Source of the DNA: Mesostigma viride
Taxonomy: Eukaryota; Streptophyta; Mesostigmatophyceae; Mesostigmatales; Mesostigmataceae
DNA length: 64,000 nt
Direction of reading: 5' to 3'
NCBI GenBank assembly: GCA_009746045.1
Contig: RPFO01000231.1
Span: 231,501-295,500 of the forward strand
Positions 20,041-29,587 of the stretch are shown here, piece by piece. The first letter of the stretch is position 1. Every line of letters starts with the position of its first letter. Under the pieces are notes generated by a model. It made no database searches. It was not told the origin of the DNA and was given only the letters and a program-made list of their open reading frames with translations. Made by a program: the position numbers and the translations under genes.

Positions 20041-21669
20041 GCAGCGCCCGGCAGCATCCACAGCCGCCCGGAGGATGTGGCGACCGGAGAGCGGCCGAGC
20101 CACGGAGACATCGATGAGCAGGTGGCAACCCTGCCCGTCGTAGTCAAGCACGGTAATGTCGAGGCGGTGGTTGGGTGAGTAGAGGGCGGCCCCATCCGCG
20201 TCCTCGCACTTGATGGTGGAGTGGGGAAAGACCGACCGAATCATGGCACACACCACCCGGAGGAGAGCGGTATGGAGATAGAGGAACCAGTTCTGGTTCT
20301 GCTGGCCACCCATGCACGCGATGTAGTGCGTCCCAGTAGTATCCAGAGCAAGCCCGCAGCTGCCGCAGGACGCACCCGCCGTGATGAGAGGTTGCGGGGC
20401 AAAGAGCTGGTGGCGGAGAGCGATGGCGTAAAGGGCCGGAACCAGTGTGAACAAAGGGCTCATGGGGAGGGCGCGCAGGAATGCGGACCCCACGCTCCCC
20501 TCAAGGGAAACGGAGTGAAGCCAAGCCTTCCCCTGATCGTTCAAGCTCGCATGCAGACCCATCCAGTCGGCACAGTGTAGTATACCCGCGTAGGTCTTTT
20601 GTTGTTTTTCATGAACGCAGGCAGGGAAGACACTAGGACTGACGACAGTGGACACGCCGGGCGTGCCCCGGGGCAGGCGACGGTGGACGGCCTGAGCGGG
20701 GCGGACGAGGTCGCAAGCCTGCTGGATCCCGAGGTAAGAATCCTGCACAGCCTGCACAAAGGGGAAGGGGGATGGGGTGACCAAGTCGGGAATGGCGCTG
20801 ACGGCGCTGGGGACCAACCGGCGGATCTCCGCCCAGGCCTGAGCAACAGAGCCAAGGAAGGCGGCGGGGGCGAGGCGGGCGGCGCGGGTGAGCCCACACC
20901 CGCCCATGCGGCAGGGGAGGGTGGCCAAGCGCATGGAGTGAGCTGGCAGGCTAGGGCCGGGGAGGAGCACCTGCAAGGCGGCCTGAATGCGCTCGTCATG
21001 GCCTTCCGCGGCAAGCCGCACCAAGTGGGGGGGAGCGCCACGGAGCCAGTGAACCACCCGCGGGTGGGCGCAAAACCACAGGAGGAGCCCTTTGGTCTGG
21101 GGGTCCTTGAGGCGCGCCCAAGTCTCGAGGACATGGGTGCGCTGTTCCACGGTGGCCCGGAGCTCCTCTTCGACGTAGTCAGGGTCACCCACAGGGACGC
21201 CCAGGCACGAGAAACCACGCGCCCGCGCCAATGCCCCCGGGATAGCCGCGGGGAAGCCAGAGCAGTCCCCCTGGGGCGAAAAGACTGCACACTTGGGGAG
21301 GGTGAGCCGAAGGTTGATGGCCGCCATGGCCACTTCAAGGGCAGCCAGGGCGGCAACCACAGCGTCGGCCGGGCCAAGGGCATGGATATCGTCCATATAG
21401 GCGAGGAGCACGACATCCGGGTGCGCAGCGTGGACACCTTGGAGAGCCTTGTGCAGCGGGGCAGACAGGTAAAAGGGGCCGAGGGGGTCACCTTGCTGGG
21501 TTCCCGTGCGGGAAGCGACGTCGGCGAACGTCCCATCCTCCATGAGGAAGGAGAGTTGAGTGGGTTCGCCGTAGCAGGCTGCTGTCCACGCAAGAAGGTC
21601 AGGGAACGCCTCGCCGACGGCCTCAAAGATGCTGGGCGCTGGCCTGGGTGACAGCATAATTGAACGCAT
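20026..21669 (-). pseudogene. LINE-R reverse transcriptase, Cys/His cluster, restriction-like endonuclease
   Basis: 547-codon frame. RT palm: G-T-Q-Q-G-D-P-L-G-P (template grip) and catalytic Y-M-D-D at 21388-21399; then thumb-like helices. Near the end C-G-S-C...H-Y-I-A-C (about 20370-20300) and H-R-L-D-I-T-V-L-D...L-L-I-D-V-S-V (about 20180-20095), the restriction-like endonuclease core. Sister copies read R-P-D here, this copy R-L-D, so a catalytic-loop Pro is lost. Family role: nicks target DNA and primes cDNA from the 3'-OH. A frameshift at about 20040 cuts off the C-terminus. Confidence 0.72.
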
Positions 21670-21865
21670 TGTGGCAATCCACCTTCAGCGCCACATGGGT
21701 CGGATGCGTCTCTAGGTAGGCCTGAACTGTGTGCACGATGATGTCGCTGCCCCCTTTGGTGGCGACGCCAAGCTGGGCCGCGACGGACTCCTCAGTATCA
21801 CTCCGGTTGGGGCAGAAGTATAGGCGCGAAACTCGGGGGCCCGTTTTGGCGACAGATGACCTTAC

Positions 21866-22336
21866 TCACCAGCTTGCGTAGGACCTCGCCGCAATTAAGC
21901 AATGGGACGAACGCGGCCAGCAGGCGGGGGGACGTCGTCTTTCAGGAGGGCAATGAGGCGTGCCCCAGCCAGCCAAGGGCGCGCCGTGGCCAGCCTCAAA
22001 GAGTGCGGTCGCCCCGCCATGGCCCGCCATCACGGAGAGGTGCTCGTAGCGCCAGCCTGAGGGGCCGGTGGATGAGGCGTTCGGCAGATCCTTGAGCACA
22101 GCCGTGAAAATGTCCAGGTCCAGGACAATAGGCGGGGGGGGGGGGGGGGCCGGGGCGGGCACCGCAAAGGCAGGTTCGTCGGGGTGAAGGTCGCGCAAAG
22201 CCTGCAGGGTCGGGGGAGTGGAGGGAGCCAACGCGGTCAGTTCAAGCTTTTGCATGGCCCGGCTCAATTCACCTACCTTCACCAACCGCATGACGTCAGC
22301 TTCCACCCGGGCAATTAAGGAGGCGGCCCCCGACAC
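21866..22336 (-). pseudogene. LINE-R ORF, start of reverse transcriptase
   Basis: Contains V-G-E-L-S-R-A, L-R-D-L-H-P and G-P-S-G-W-R-Y-E-H-L, the signature ahead of RT block 1 in this RT group. A frameshift near 22000 moves the following G-E-V-L-R-K-L-V segment (about 21880-21850) to another frame. Confidence 0.6.
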
Positions 22337-22383
22337 CCGGGTGGAGGCCGGAGGCTGCAGCGCCCACAGCCCTTCCCAATCCC

Positions 22384-22984
22384 CTAGAGGAGGAACCGCC
22401 GGCAGCGAGCGATGACCGCATTCTGGACGCCACGCACGCCCCGCTCCAACGGCGCTAAGAGGAGCCGGGGGGTGACGAGAAACAGCTTGTGGCCGAGTTC
22501 GTCGAGAGGGTGACTATGCATCCGGGCCAGGGAAAGCAGGGCGCAGCGCGTAAACAAGCTCCGGGCGCGGTGAGGGACGTCCGGGAGCGTCATGCAAGGG
22601 TTGCGCGCACAGGCGGCAAAAGGGAGCGTGGCCAGGAATGCCCAGCCTGCCGAGAGGTCCCCCGGATCGCTCGTACCCTGCGATGCCGGTGGAGGGGCAG
22701 GGGCCGACCGAGGGGCCGCCCCGGACCGGGAGGCCGGTGCGGCCGCCGGGCCGCCGGGCAGGCCGTTCTGGGGGGTTTGGCGGCGGCACTGCCGCTCATG
22801 CTGGTACCGCCCGTGGATCGAAAAAATCCGCTGGCAATGGGCTGCCGGGCAGCGGTAGCAGTCCATGGCGCGCATGGCGGCCTCCGTGATGTGGGGGTGG
22901 GAAGCCCGAATGTGCACCAGCAACGAATTCCGGTTGGGCAGGCGCGCGCCACACGGGTCACCAAGGGGACCATCGACTTGGCAA
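22384..22984 (-). pseudogene. LINE-R ORF, two C2H2-like zinc fingers and N-terminal RT extension
   Basis: First finger: C-G-A-R-L-P...H-I-R-A-S-H (about 22985-22900), its first Cys region shortened. Second: Y-R-C-P-A-A-H-C...H-G-R-Y-Q-H-E-R-Q-C (about 22860-22790), C2HC type. Such fingers precede the RT in R2-like LINEs, where they read target DNA. Then a Pro/Ala linker and helices up to a stop at 22384. Confidence 0.55.
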
Positions 22985-24130
22985 TAATGGAAGCCATCTG
23001 AGGGGGTGCGCCCACCCGGTTGGGCCGCCCGGGTCGAGAGGGGGAGGGGTCGGGAGCACCCTCAGCCAGAGGAACTACAGCTGCAGCGGAACCCAGGGCG
23101 GGGCCGGCCGCCGGGCGGTCAGCAGGGCTCGTGGCAGCCGAGGACAAGACCGGCGCGGGGACGGCCCCCACGGCCGGGAGGGGGGCGCTGGAGGAGGCAG
23201 CCAAGCCGGCGCGCGACCCACGACCACGCACAGGGGAGGCAGGTGTCGGGGCAGGCGCGTGGGACTGGCGGCGCACGGACACGGGCGAGGGCCCCAGCGG
23301 GAGAACGCCAGGAGGCAAGGGGGAAAGGACCGCGGCCCGGCAAAGGGGGCAGGTGGCGGAGGTCGCGTGCAAGCTCGTGGCGATGCAAGCTTGATGGAAG
23401 ACGTGGCCGCAAGCAGGGAGGCGGCAGAGACCGTCACCAGGGCGAGGCAGGTCCAAGCAGATGGGGCAGGAGGGGCCGCTGGCAGTGACATCCACCAAGT
23501 GGGCCGGCCCGTAGTGGGCGGGCGCCGCGTCCCACCCCAGCTCCCAGCTCGGCAGTCGGGCGATCTCATCGGCGGAGAGAAGACGGCGGCGCGGACCAGC
23601 AGGGTGCCAGACATGGGGGATGCCCGCAAGCTCGAGCACATCGTGCAAGATGGCGGGCACGGCCGCACCCGCGCTCAGCTCAAGAACACGCCCCCCCCCC
23701 GCATCGTACAGAACCAGGTCGCCGGCGTGCACGGTGACAGGAGCCCCGAAGTCAACGCGCAGGCGGGCGGCTTGCGCTGGGGTGACCGCCGTAGTCAAGC
23801 GCCCGTGGGCCTGCGCAACAAGGCCGGCCGAGCCGGGCCCGGCAGAGGCAAGAAACGTGTGCAGCTGAGGGCGATCGAGCAAGGCGTGGTCGGTGGCCCC
23901 CCCAGCGAGATATGTCGCACGGGCGGCCTGCTGGGCCTGCACGGCAAGCCCTGTAGCAAAGAGCACCACCGCCTGCGCCACTTGAGCGTCCAGATTCAGG
24001 AGCCATTCTTGGCGCACCGCGGGCAGGTGCCAAGGCAGGCGGCCGCCGGCATGGTAGTCCTCGAGGACAAACCCCCAAAGCGTGGAGGCAAGGACAGGGG
24101 GGGTCAGGCTGCCTGCAGCATGTGCCGGAC
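22985..24130 (-). pseudogene. LINE-R ORF, unknown conserved region and RING finger
   Basis: Continuous frame (it stays open to 22590, but the real frame switches near 22945). The first 200 residues are helical with L-W-G-F-V-L-E-D-Y-H and H-A-G-D-L-V-L-Y-D. The RING-H2 finger lies at about 23330-23475: C-P-I-C, C-G-H-V-F-H, C-P-L-C in C3H2C3 order. RING fingers of this type usually bind E2 enzymes and act as ubiquitin ligases, so the retrotransposon protein may modify host proteins or itself (inference). An Ala/Pro/Ser linker follows. Confidence 0.65.
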
Positions 24131-24152
24131 ACGAACCACAAGGGCACTAAAT

Positions 24153-24784
24153 TCAGGGGGCCGTGGGAGCGTAGGAAACGCCGCGTGCAAGCCGACAGCG
24201 TCCAACAGCAAGGGGCAATACAGCCAAGAGAACGTGGCGTGCCGGAGCGCGCTGACGCCCGCAATGTTGGTGGGGGGCCGCAAACCGAGAAGTCGTGGGA
24301 CCCAAGCCCGGCCGACCAGGGGCCCACCACAGGAGTCGCCGCAGGGTGTCCCACAGCCTCAGGGAGGAGGGCCGCCGCCCGCCAGGGACCCCGCAAGCAC
24401 AGGAGGACGCAGGTCGGCCACCGCCGTGCTGGCCGGAGGTGGATCCCCAGCCAGAGCTAGGCTGTGCATGGCTAGGGGACCCCGCGGAGGGGCCGGTCGT
24501 GACGGCGCGCCGGGGAGAGCGGGAGCACGGTGTGGAACCCTCCACGAGGTCCGCAAGGCCCAGGAGAGGGTCCAGCGAGGGGCTGCGGGAGGCCGGGGCG
24601 CGGGCCGAATGGGATCCCGGGGTCGACACAGCCGCGCGTCGGGAGCCTAGGGACGGCCGAGGCGGGGCCACGCAATGAGGGCACGCCCAAGGACCCGGGG
24701 GAGGCAGCCGGAAGAGAGGCGGGACCAAGCAGCGCGTGTGCCAGCCGCATTGGCACGAATCACACACTAGGAGACGGAGGGCAT
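24153..24784 (-). pseudogene. LINE-R ORF, second half of PHD finger and linker
   Basis: Reads L-L-V-C-D-S-C-Q-C-G-W-H-T-R-C then W-A-C-P-H-C: the remaining ligands of a C4HC3 PHD finger, with the usual Trp before the last Cys pair. Followed by a Pro/Ser/Arg linker. The frame stops at TGA 24153; the neighbouring frame bridges about 30 codons (F-S-A-L-V-V-R-V-R-H-M-L) and then the first frame resumes at about 24125, so two compensating indels. Confidence 0.65.
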
Positions 24785-25513
24785 TGTAGCGTGCCGACTA
24801 GGGTCGAGCCTAGTGAGCACGAGAAAGTTTGGCAAAAGAATTATGGTATTAATAGGTACGCGTGCAAACAGAGATAGATACCTAAGGTGGTTTGAAGTCC
24901 ATACCTTCCGGCACACCTCTGCTTGTGTATATGAGGGTGCCGACAGTTGAGATCTAGAGTAATATTGGTGACTGTCATTGGGATATATATCGATGGATGC
25001 GTGTCCGATGGCATAACGTAACATTGGTTACCACGGTCGACATGGTTAGAGGTCGATCAGCCCTATGTTCGACCCGTAGTTCGGCCCACTACAGTAACGT
25101 AAATTAGGCGTGGAATATTCGCATGGAATGTTCTGGGCCACAAGGGTTGGAACAGCAGTGCATGCCGACCTAGTGGCACTGCTTGGCATAAAGGCGTGCG
25201 AGGACGATGGACAAGACAGTCGTCCGTCAATCCGCCGACTCACCCACCTCAGTTAATCTGAGCTACGAATCTATTCCTTTTAATACAATCATGTCCAACA
25301 CATATCCTTGTACAACTGCAATTGCAAGAATACAAGGAGGTAATTAATATAATGCCTCTGGGCCTACGCTGTGATGACAGCAAGTAGCCCATAGAATAGT
25401 GATCCCCCTTCCTACTCTGACAGGCAGGCAACAAACCGGGACGATGGTCCCGTAGATAGAAACGATCTTTCCCAACGTGCCTGGCCGATGCCGGGGTTTG
25501 GCACGTTACAACA
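24785..25513 (-). mobile_element. Solo LTR, 729 bp, inserted in the PHD finger
   Basis: Ends TGT...ACA: on the plus strand it reads TGTAGCGTGCC ... GGCACGTTACAACA, inverted-repeat ends typical for LTRs. Flanked by the 5-bp direct repeat GGCAT (24780-24784 and 25514-25518). Removing it and one GGCAT restores an uninterrupted PHD codon series. No coding frame or internal region, hence a solo LTR. A relative lies at 29588-30418 (opposite strand); orientation is given by analogy with that copy. Confidence 0.8.
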
Positions 25514-25702
25514 GGCATCCTCACCACTGTGGCAGACCTCGCACACAAGCGAGAGTGGCACAGGGGCACCACGACCGCCGTCGTCCAGGTCGCCCAGCTC
25601 CTGCAGTTGCGCCGCGATGCGTATAAAGGACCGAGGCGGCGCAGGGCCGCCACTAGGCAGCGCATCCCGCGCCCGGGAGGTGCGGCGTCGTGAAGGAGGC
25701 AT
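25514..25702 (-). pseudogene. LINE-R ORF, N-terminus and first half of PHD finger
   Basis: ATG at 25702-25700 opens a Pro/Arg/Ser-rich start, then a short helix, then L-V-C-E-V-C-H-S-G-E-D-A at about 25560-25514: the first C-x2-C pair and the acidic turn of a PHD finger. The frame then runs into a solo LTR. In the uninterrupted order the next codons are at 24779 and below. The PHD role is known in the family as binding histone tails; here it could guide the element to chromatin (inference). Confidence 0.65.
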
Positions 25703-25915
25703 GGGGGAGGTGCTTAAAACAACGGAACAGGAAGCGCGGGGTGGACACTAGAGAGCGGGATGCGGACGCGGGGGGTTTGGGGGGCGGCAGCCCCCCAACG
25801 CGGGGCGGCCACGGCACCGCGGCACCTCGGCGCAGGTTTTTTCAGCTGTGCATGGAGAAAAAAACGTGTCTCAATCCAGGAACCCCCGTCGGTTCATCAG
25901 GTGTCTATATATATA

Positions 25916-26407
25916 TTCATTGAGAATGATAGATAACGGAGGTGAGATAGGCATGCAACATAAGGAAAAACCCGATAACTGGGAGAATAACCCTGAAGAA
26001 ATTAATAGTAATCTGACACAGACATCCAAGGATCACGCCAGCTGCACAAGGTACAACTAACTATACAGCACAAAACTACACGCAGCAACAGCGCTGCCGG
26101 CCCACCATGCAGGCCTGGAAGGGATCTAGACCGCATGGGTCACGACAAAGTCGGCCCGGGTGCGGCGGAATAACACATCAGCCACGGTGCGAGTGACGAG
26201 GGCGAGTGACAGGCGCTGCCGCCAATACGAGGACCACGTGCGGGCCGACCACGGGGCGGTCTGACCCGCGAGGTCGAGGCGGTCTTCACGGCGCTGGCAG
26301 CACTCGTGGAAAAACTCCGCTGTCTTGGGGCCCATGGCCCCGAACTCCTCAAGGACAAAGGGGATGACCCGGTGGGGCCCCACATTGCCGTAGGAGGCAA
26401 ACTTGTA
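25916..26407 (-). mobile_element. LINE-R 3' end copy, minus strand
   Basis: Carries the same 3' UTR as 18586-18691 plus 19638-19735 but without the palindromic element, i.e. the empty site. C-terminal ORF 26126-26383 intact. 5' break at TTGTATATATATT. It sits just ahead of the 5' end of the long LINE-R copy, so the two are head to tail. Confidence 0.75.
26126..26383 (-). pseudogene. LINE-R C-terminal domain (copy 3)
   Basis: 85-codon piece of the conserved C-terminus (F-V-L-E-E-F-G-A-M-G-P ... R-T-R-A-D-F-V), same sequence type as 19736-20040. 5'-truncated. Confidence 0.6.
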
Positions 26408-26429
26408 TATATATTAATAAATATATATA

Positions 26430-26640
26430 CAGCTATTTGCCCCGCAGCCTCTTGTTCCGGCCGGGCGGCCTTGTGGTAGCTGTGGGCAGCCGCTGGATCC
26501 CACGGGGACTCACTACCTTGCCTGCATGGGGGGCCAACAGAATCAGAATTGGTATTTGTATTTGCACACTGTCCTCCTGACGGTGGTGCTCGCCATGATT
26601 CGGTCGGTTTTCCCCCACGCGAACATCCGGTCCGAGGATT
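26430..26640 (+). mobile_element. LINE-R internal fragment
   Basis: Matches 17147-17355 (zinc cluster region, then the start of the endonuclease). Bounded by TATATATAC at its left and cut exactly at CCGAGGAT, the place where copy 2 at 17963 begins. Confidence 0.7.
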
Positions 26641-27028
26641 TTTAATATATATTAATAATATAATTACTTACAGCAGAGTGAAATCACTCAAACCAAAGCA
26701 AACGCCCAGCTATAAACCTCTATACAGAGCCATGTCAAAGCTCTATACTACGATAAGACCAATGGAAACTCCTAACGGGAGGAACCTAATAACCCTGCTG
26801 CACCGCAAAATCAGCCCGCGTACGGCGGAGCATGATGTCAGCCATGGCCCTAGTCAGCGCCACCGACAAGCGCTGACGCCAATATGACGTCCAGGTCCGC
26901 GCCGACCATGAGGCCCGCTGGCCCTCCAGGTCCAGCCGGTCCTCCCGGAGCCGGCAACACTCCTTGAAGAAGGCGGAGGTCAGGGGCCCCATGGCCCCAA
27001 ACTCCTCCAGGACAAAGGGCACCACTTG
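26641..27028 (-). mobile_element. LINE-R 3' end copy, minus strand (copy 4)
   Basis: Same 3' UTR type as the plus-strand copies at 17.8 and 18.4 kb, and C-terminal codons 26786-27028. 5' break at CCACTTGTATATATATG, again a TA run. Confidence 0.75.
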
Positions 27029-27099
27029 TATATATATGCTCCTCTCTATACTACTCTCTATCAAAGTCGGGGGATGCACAAGGAACTCGGGGGTGGTAC

Positions 27100-27245
27100 C
27101 TAAAAAAAGTGGTTAAAGTGGTAAAAGTGGGTGGTAAAAGTGGTAAAAAGTGGCAAAATGTTGTTTTTACCACTTTTACCACCCACTTTTACCACCCACT
27201 TTTACCACCCACTTTTACCACTTTTACCATTTTTTTACCACCCCC
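27100..27245. repeat. Inverted minisatellite (GTGGTAAAA / TTTTACCAC)
   Basis: 27108-27160 is made of GTGGTAAAAGTGG units, 27165-27245 of the reverse complement. The block can fold into a long imperfect hairpin. Confidence 0.85.
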
Positions 27246-27299
27246 CAGTTCCTAGTGTGGCGGCCAGACCAACCCGGCGACCTGGGCCACGCCATCAAA

Positions 27300-27815
27300 A
27301 AAATTTAATTAAATTATAACATGACTCCGTTGGGAGATAATGTATAGCAATGATATTCCCTTGCTGGATGGATGGAGGTGGGCGTCTGGGCGAAGCCGCG
27401 AAACCGAACTAAGCTAACTCTAAGCTAATATAATCTAGAAAGCCCTAACTACTCTACTCAGCAAAGTGCCCCTTCCTCTTGGGGGGAGGGGGCTTCGGCT
27501 CACAGGGGCTGGTGTGTGAGCCTGGACAATCGTCTGCCACCTCTTATTGTTCTGCATAGCATGGTCCAAACAAGAGAGAGGGAGTGAATGCCATACCTGA
27601 TGGGTGTTCAAACTTAGCTGCGACCACTAGGTCGGCCAGCAACAGCTGTGTGTAGTTCATGGCAGGTTTACCCAGCTTCCTAGTAATGTCCTTGGGGCCA
27701 CACCATGTGAGGACAAAACGCCCGGGCTGTGCGGGCATGATGCCAGATCTAGTTTGTCTGATCTGATGTATCTACTTGATCTGTGCGGGCCAGGTGCCTG
27801 GCTAGGCCAAGGCGC
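27300..27815 (-). mobile_element. LINE-B 3' fragment, minus strand
   Basis: Tail TTTAATT at 27300-27315, hairpin 27325-27336, 3' UTR, then RT C-terminal codons (P-G-R-F-V-L-T-W-C-G-P, L-L-L-A-D-L-V-V-A-A) up to 27800. The end of the protein again has P-P-P-P-K-R-K. Confidence 0.7.
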
Positions 27816-28010
27816 AGGCCTGTGTCTAATTAATTAATTAATTCACACGTAACAGCGTGGCCTGTGCCTAAGAATGTGGGGATCATATGGTAAACCAGAG
27901 TACATCCTCATCGCTAAGTTACGTGCAATCAATTAATTAAATAATTGATTAATTAATTGATTGATTAATTAATTGATTGATTAATTAATTAACCAGTTAA
28001 TGCCATCAGT
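27816..28010 (-). mobile_element. Short LINE piece and TTAATTGA microsatellite
   Basis: 27820-27930 recalls the L-P-Y-x-x-H-I-L-R-H-R stretch of the LINE-A/B RT C-terminus; 27930-27995 is a TTAATTGATTGA repeat. Confidence 0.45.
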
Positions 28011-28249
28011 CAGTGAGTGCGCACCGAGGTGGTCGACCCCTCATACAGCGTGCGGATGACAGCCATCATCAGGGGGGTGGGTGCGCAAGGCACGAGCAAC
28101 GACAGCCCAGAGAGAGGCCCAGCGGACAGAATAAGTAAGTAAGTACTTGCGTGTCATGCGCAAAGGCATGCCACGGAGTACTATGCTAATCTCATTAGAA
28201 AAATAATTACACAAAAGTTTAAACAAATATCGTCTGCATCATCCCCCAA

Positions 28250-28750
28250 CCGTTAAGCACTAGACAGAATCAAAAGCCTTGATGAAGTCGACGAAGCTCA
28301 GGCCGATGGCGGGAAAGTCACCAGGCTGCAGGAGCGCGCTCTCCTGGAAGAGGCGGCGCGCGACGAAGATGGCCATGACTGTGTTGCGACCAGGCCGGAA
28401 GCCCATTTGCGGACTCTCCCCAAGGTGACGGTCAAGAGCAGAACGAAGGCGGTTGAGGATCATGCGCATGAACAACTTGAGTGCGGCGCTCTGGATGCAC
28501 ACTCCTCGGTAGCTGGCGGGGTCGTCAGGGAATCCTTTGTTTTGTCCAGCCGATACTGTGGTACCTGTGCTGCCACTCATGCAGGAATCGTCGGCGCATC
28601 GGCAAGCAAGATCTGGTTGCAGACGTCAAGGAGGAACCCCGTGACTCGTGAGCGCCGTCACCAGTTGAGTATAATCACCGGGGCGGGGAGCTGGTCAGGT
28701 CCTTAACGGCGACGTAGAAGCGGAGTTGTTTGGCGGCGGGGCGCAGCTCG
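28250..28750 (-). pseudogene. LINE reverse transcriptase, fingers region
   Basis: Minus frame 28580-28260: Y-R-G-V-C-I-Q-S-A-A-L-K-L, M-G-F-R-P-G-R-N-T and F-V-D-F-I-K-A-F-D-S-V. These are RT blocks 1-3 of a non-LTR element, including the first catalytic Asp. A frameshift near 28560 joins it to an upstream piece. Broken off at 28250, before the YxDD block. Could be the missing upstream part of LINE-A or B. Confidence 0.65.
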
Positions 28751-29587
28751 GTCTCGGTGATCGAACGGAGTTAGCTCATCTATAGGTCGGCCAGGGGTTC
28801 CGTCAGGAGCGGGCACACACGTGTGTGTAGTCCTGCTCAGCGGCGTGCGGCGTGGGCGCGGCGCAGGTACACCCGCCGCGCAGGCGCCAGGCGGGCGGCC
28901 GCCGGCCAGCGGGCCAAGCAGCGGAGGTGGCGGGGGGGCGCCGAGCAGCCGGGACTGGGAGGAATACCACCGGTCCAGCGTCGATTCACCATGGAAACGC
29001 CCAGCATGGTGCCGTACAGTAGCAGCCCCGAGTCTTGCCGAAATAATATGTATGATGGTTTCCAGGGTTTCCGCAGAAAAGCTGGGTAAAAAACTGGAAT
29101 AATCTACATTTTATTTGCCCCTGGAGTACGTCGACAAACTCGTAGAAACCTAATTAGCAACCTCGAAAAAAAAACGAAAAAAACGAAAAAAACGCATCCC
29201 CATGGTCTTGCCACCTAACCAAGCCACTGAAATTCGCGCGAAAACTGGCAAGATCTACCTGCCGCCATCGCCGTTGTCTGAACTCTTTGTCCCGCGAAAA
29301 TGCCTGATTTCAGTGGTAAATTTTTGTTTGCAGCTCTCACAAAAGAAAAGATTAAAAACTGGGATTCTCTCTTGAATTCTCCGGGATTAAAGGAGTCCGC
29401 CCCCCGAGTTTAAGACTGAAAATCTCGTATCTACTGTGTCTGCACCACGTGTCAGATTACAACGCGATATATCGCATTCTAACTTCTAACCCTACAATGC
29501 GATGTATCGCATTGTAAAAAACACGAATTAAACAGGTCACCAAAATATGTACACCTAACGATTGGATCCACAGGCTACGGATCTGCA
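28751..29587. other. No gene seen; two hairpins
   Basis: GC-rich up to 29090, then AT-rich. A perfect 12-bp palindrome GCGATATATCGC at 29464-29475 and a 10-bp-stem hairpin at 29494-29515 built from the same TATCGC core. Short open frames without motifs. Confidence 0.45.

Larger units (their letters stand above)
18586..25910 (-). mobile_element. LINE-R, near full-length, PHD-RING-C2H2-RT-endonuclease LINE
   Basis: Minus strand. ORF starts at ATG 25702 and ends at about 19736, followed by a 3' UTR to about 18590. Protein modules in order: PHD finger (split by a solo LTR), unknown conserved region, RING finger, two C2H2-like fingers, RT (Y-M-D-D), Cys/His cluster, restriction-like endonuclease box, conserved C-terminus. 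Several single-base frameshifts (near 24155, 24125, 22945, 22000-21800, 20040) and two insertions make this copy dead. Without the insertions it is about 5.6 kb. Confidence 0.75.

Noticed and set aside
20599-21651. 350-codon plus-strand frame
   Set aside because: Shadow of the LINE-R reverse transcriptase on the other strand; composition Gly/Glu/Arg-rich and no motif.
23259-24650. 463-codon plus-strand frame
   Set aside because: Antisense of the LINE-R PHD/RING region, where minus-strand finger motifs are clear.
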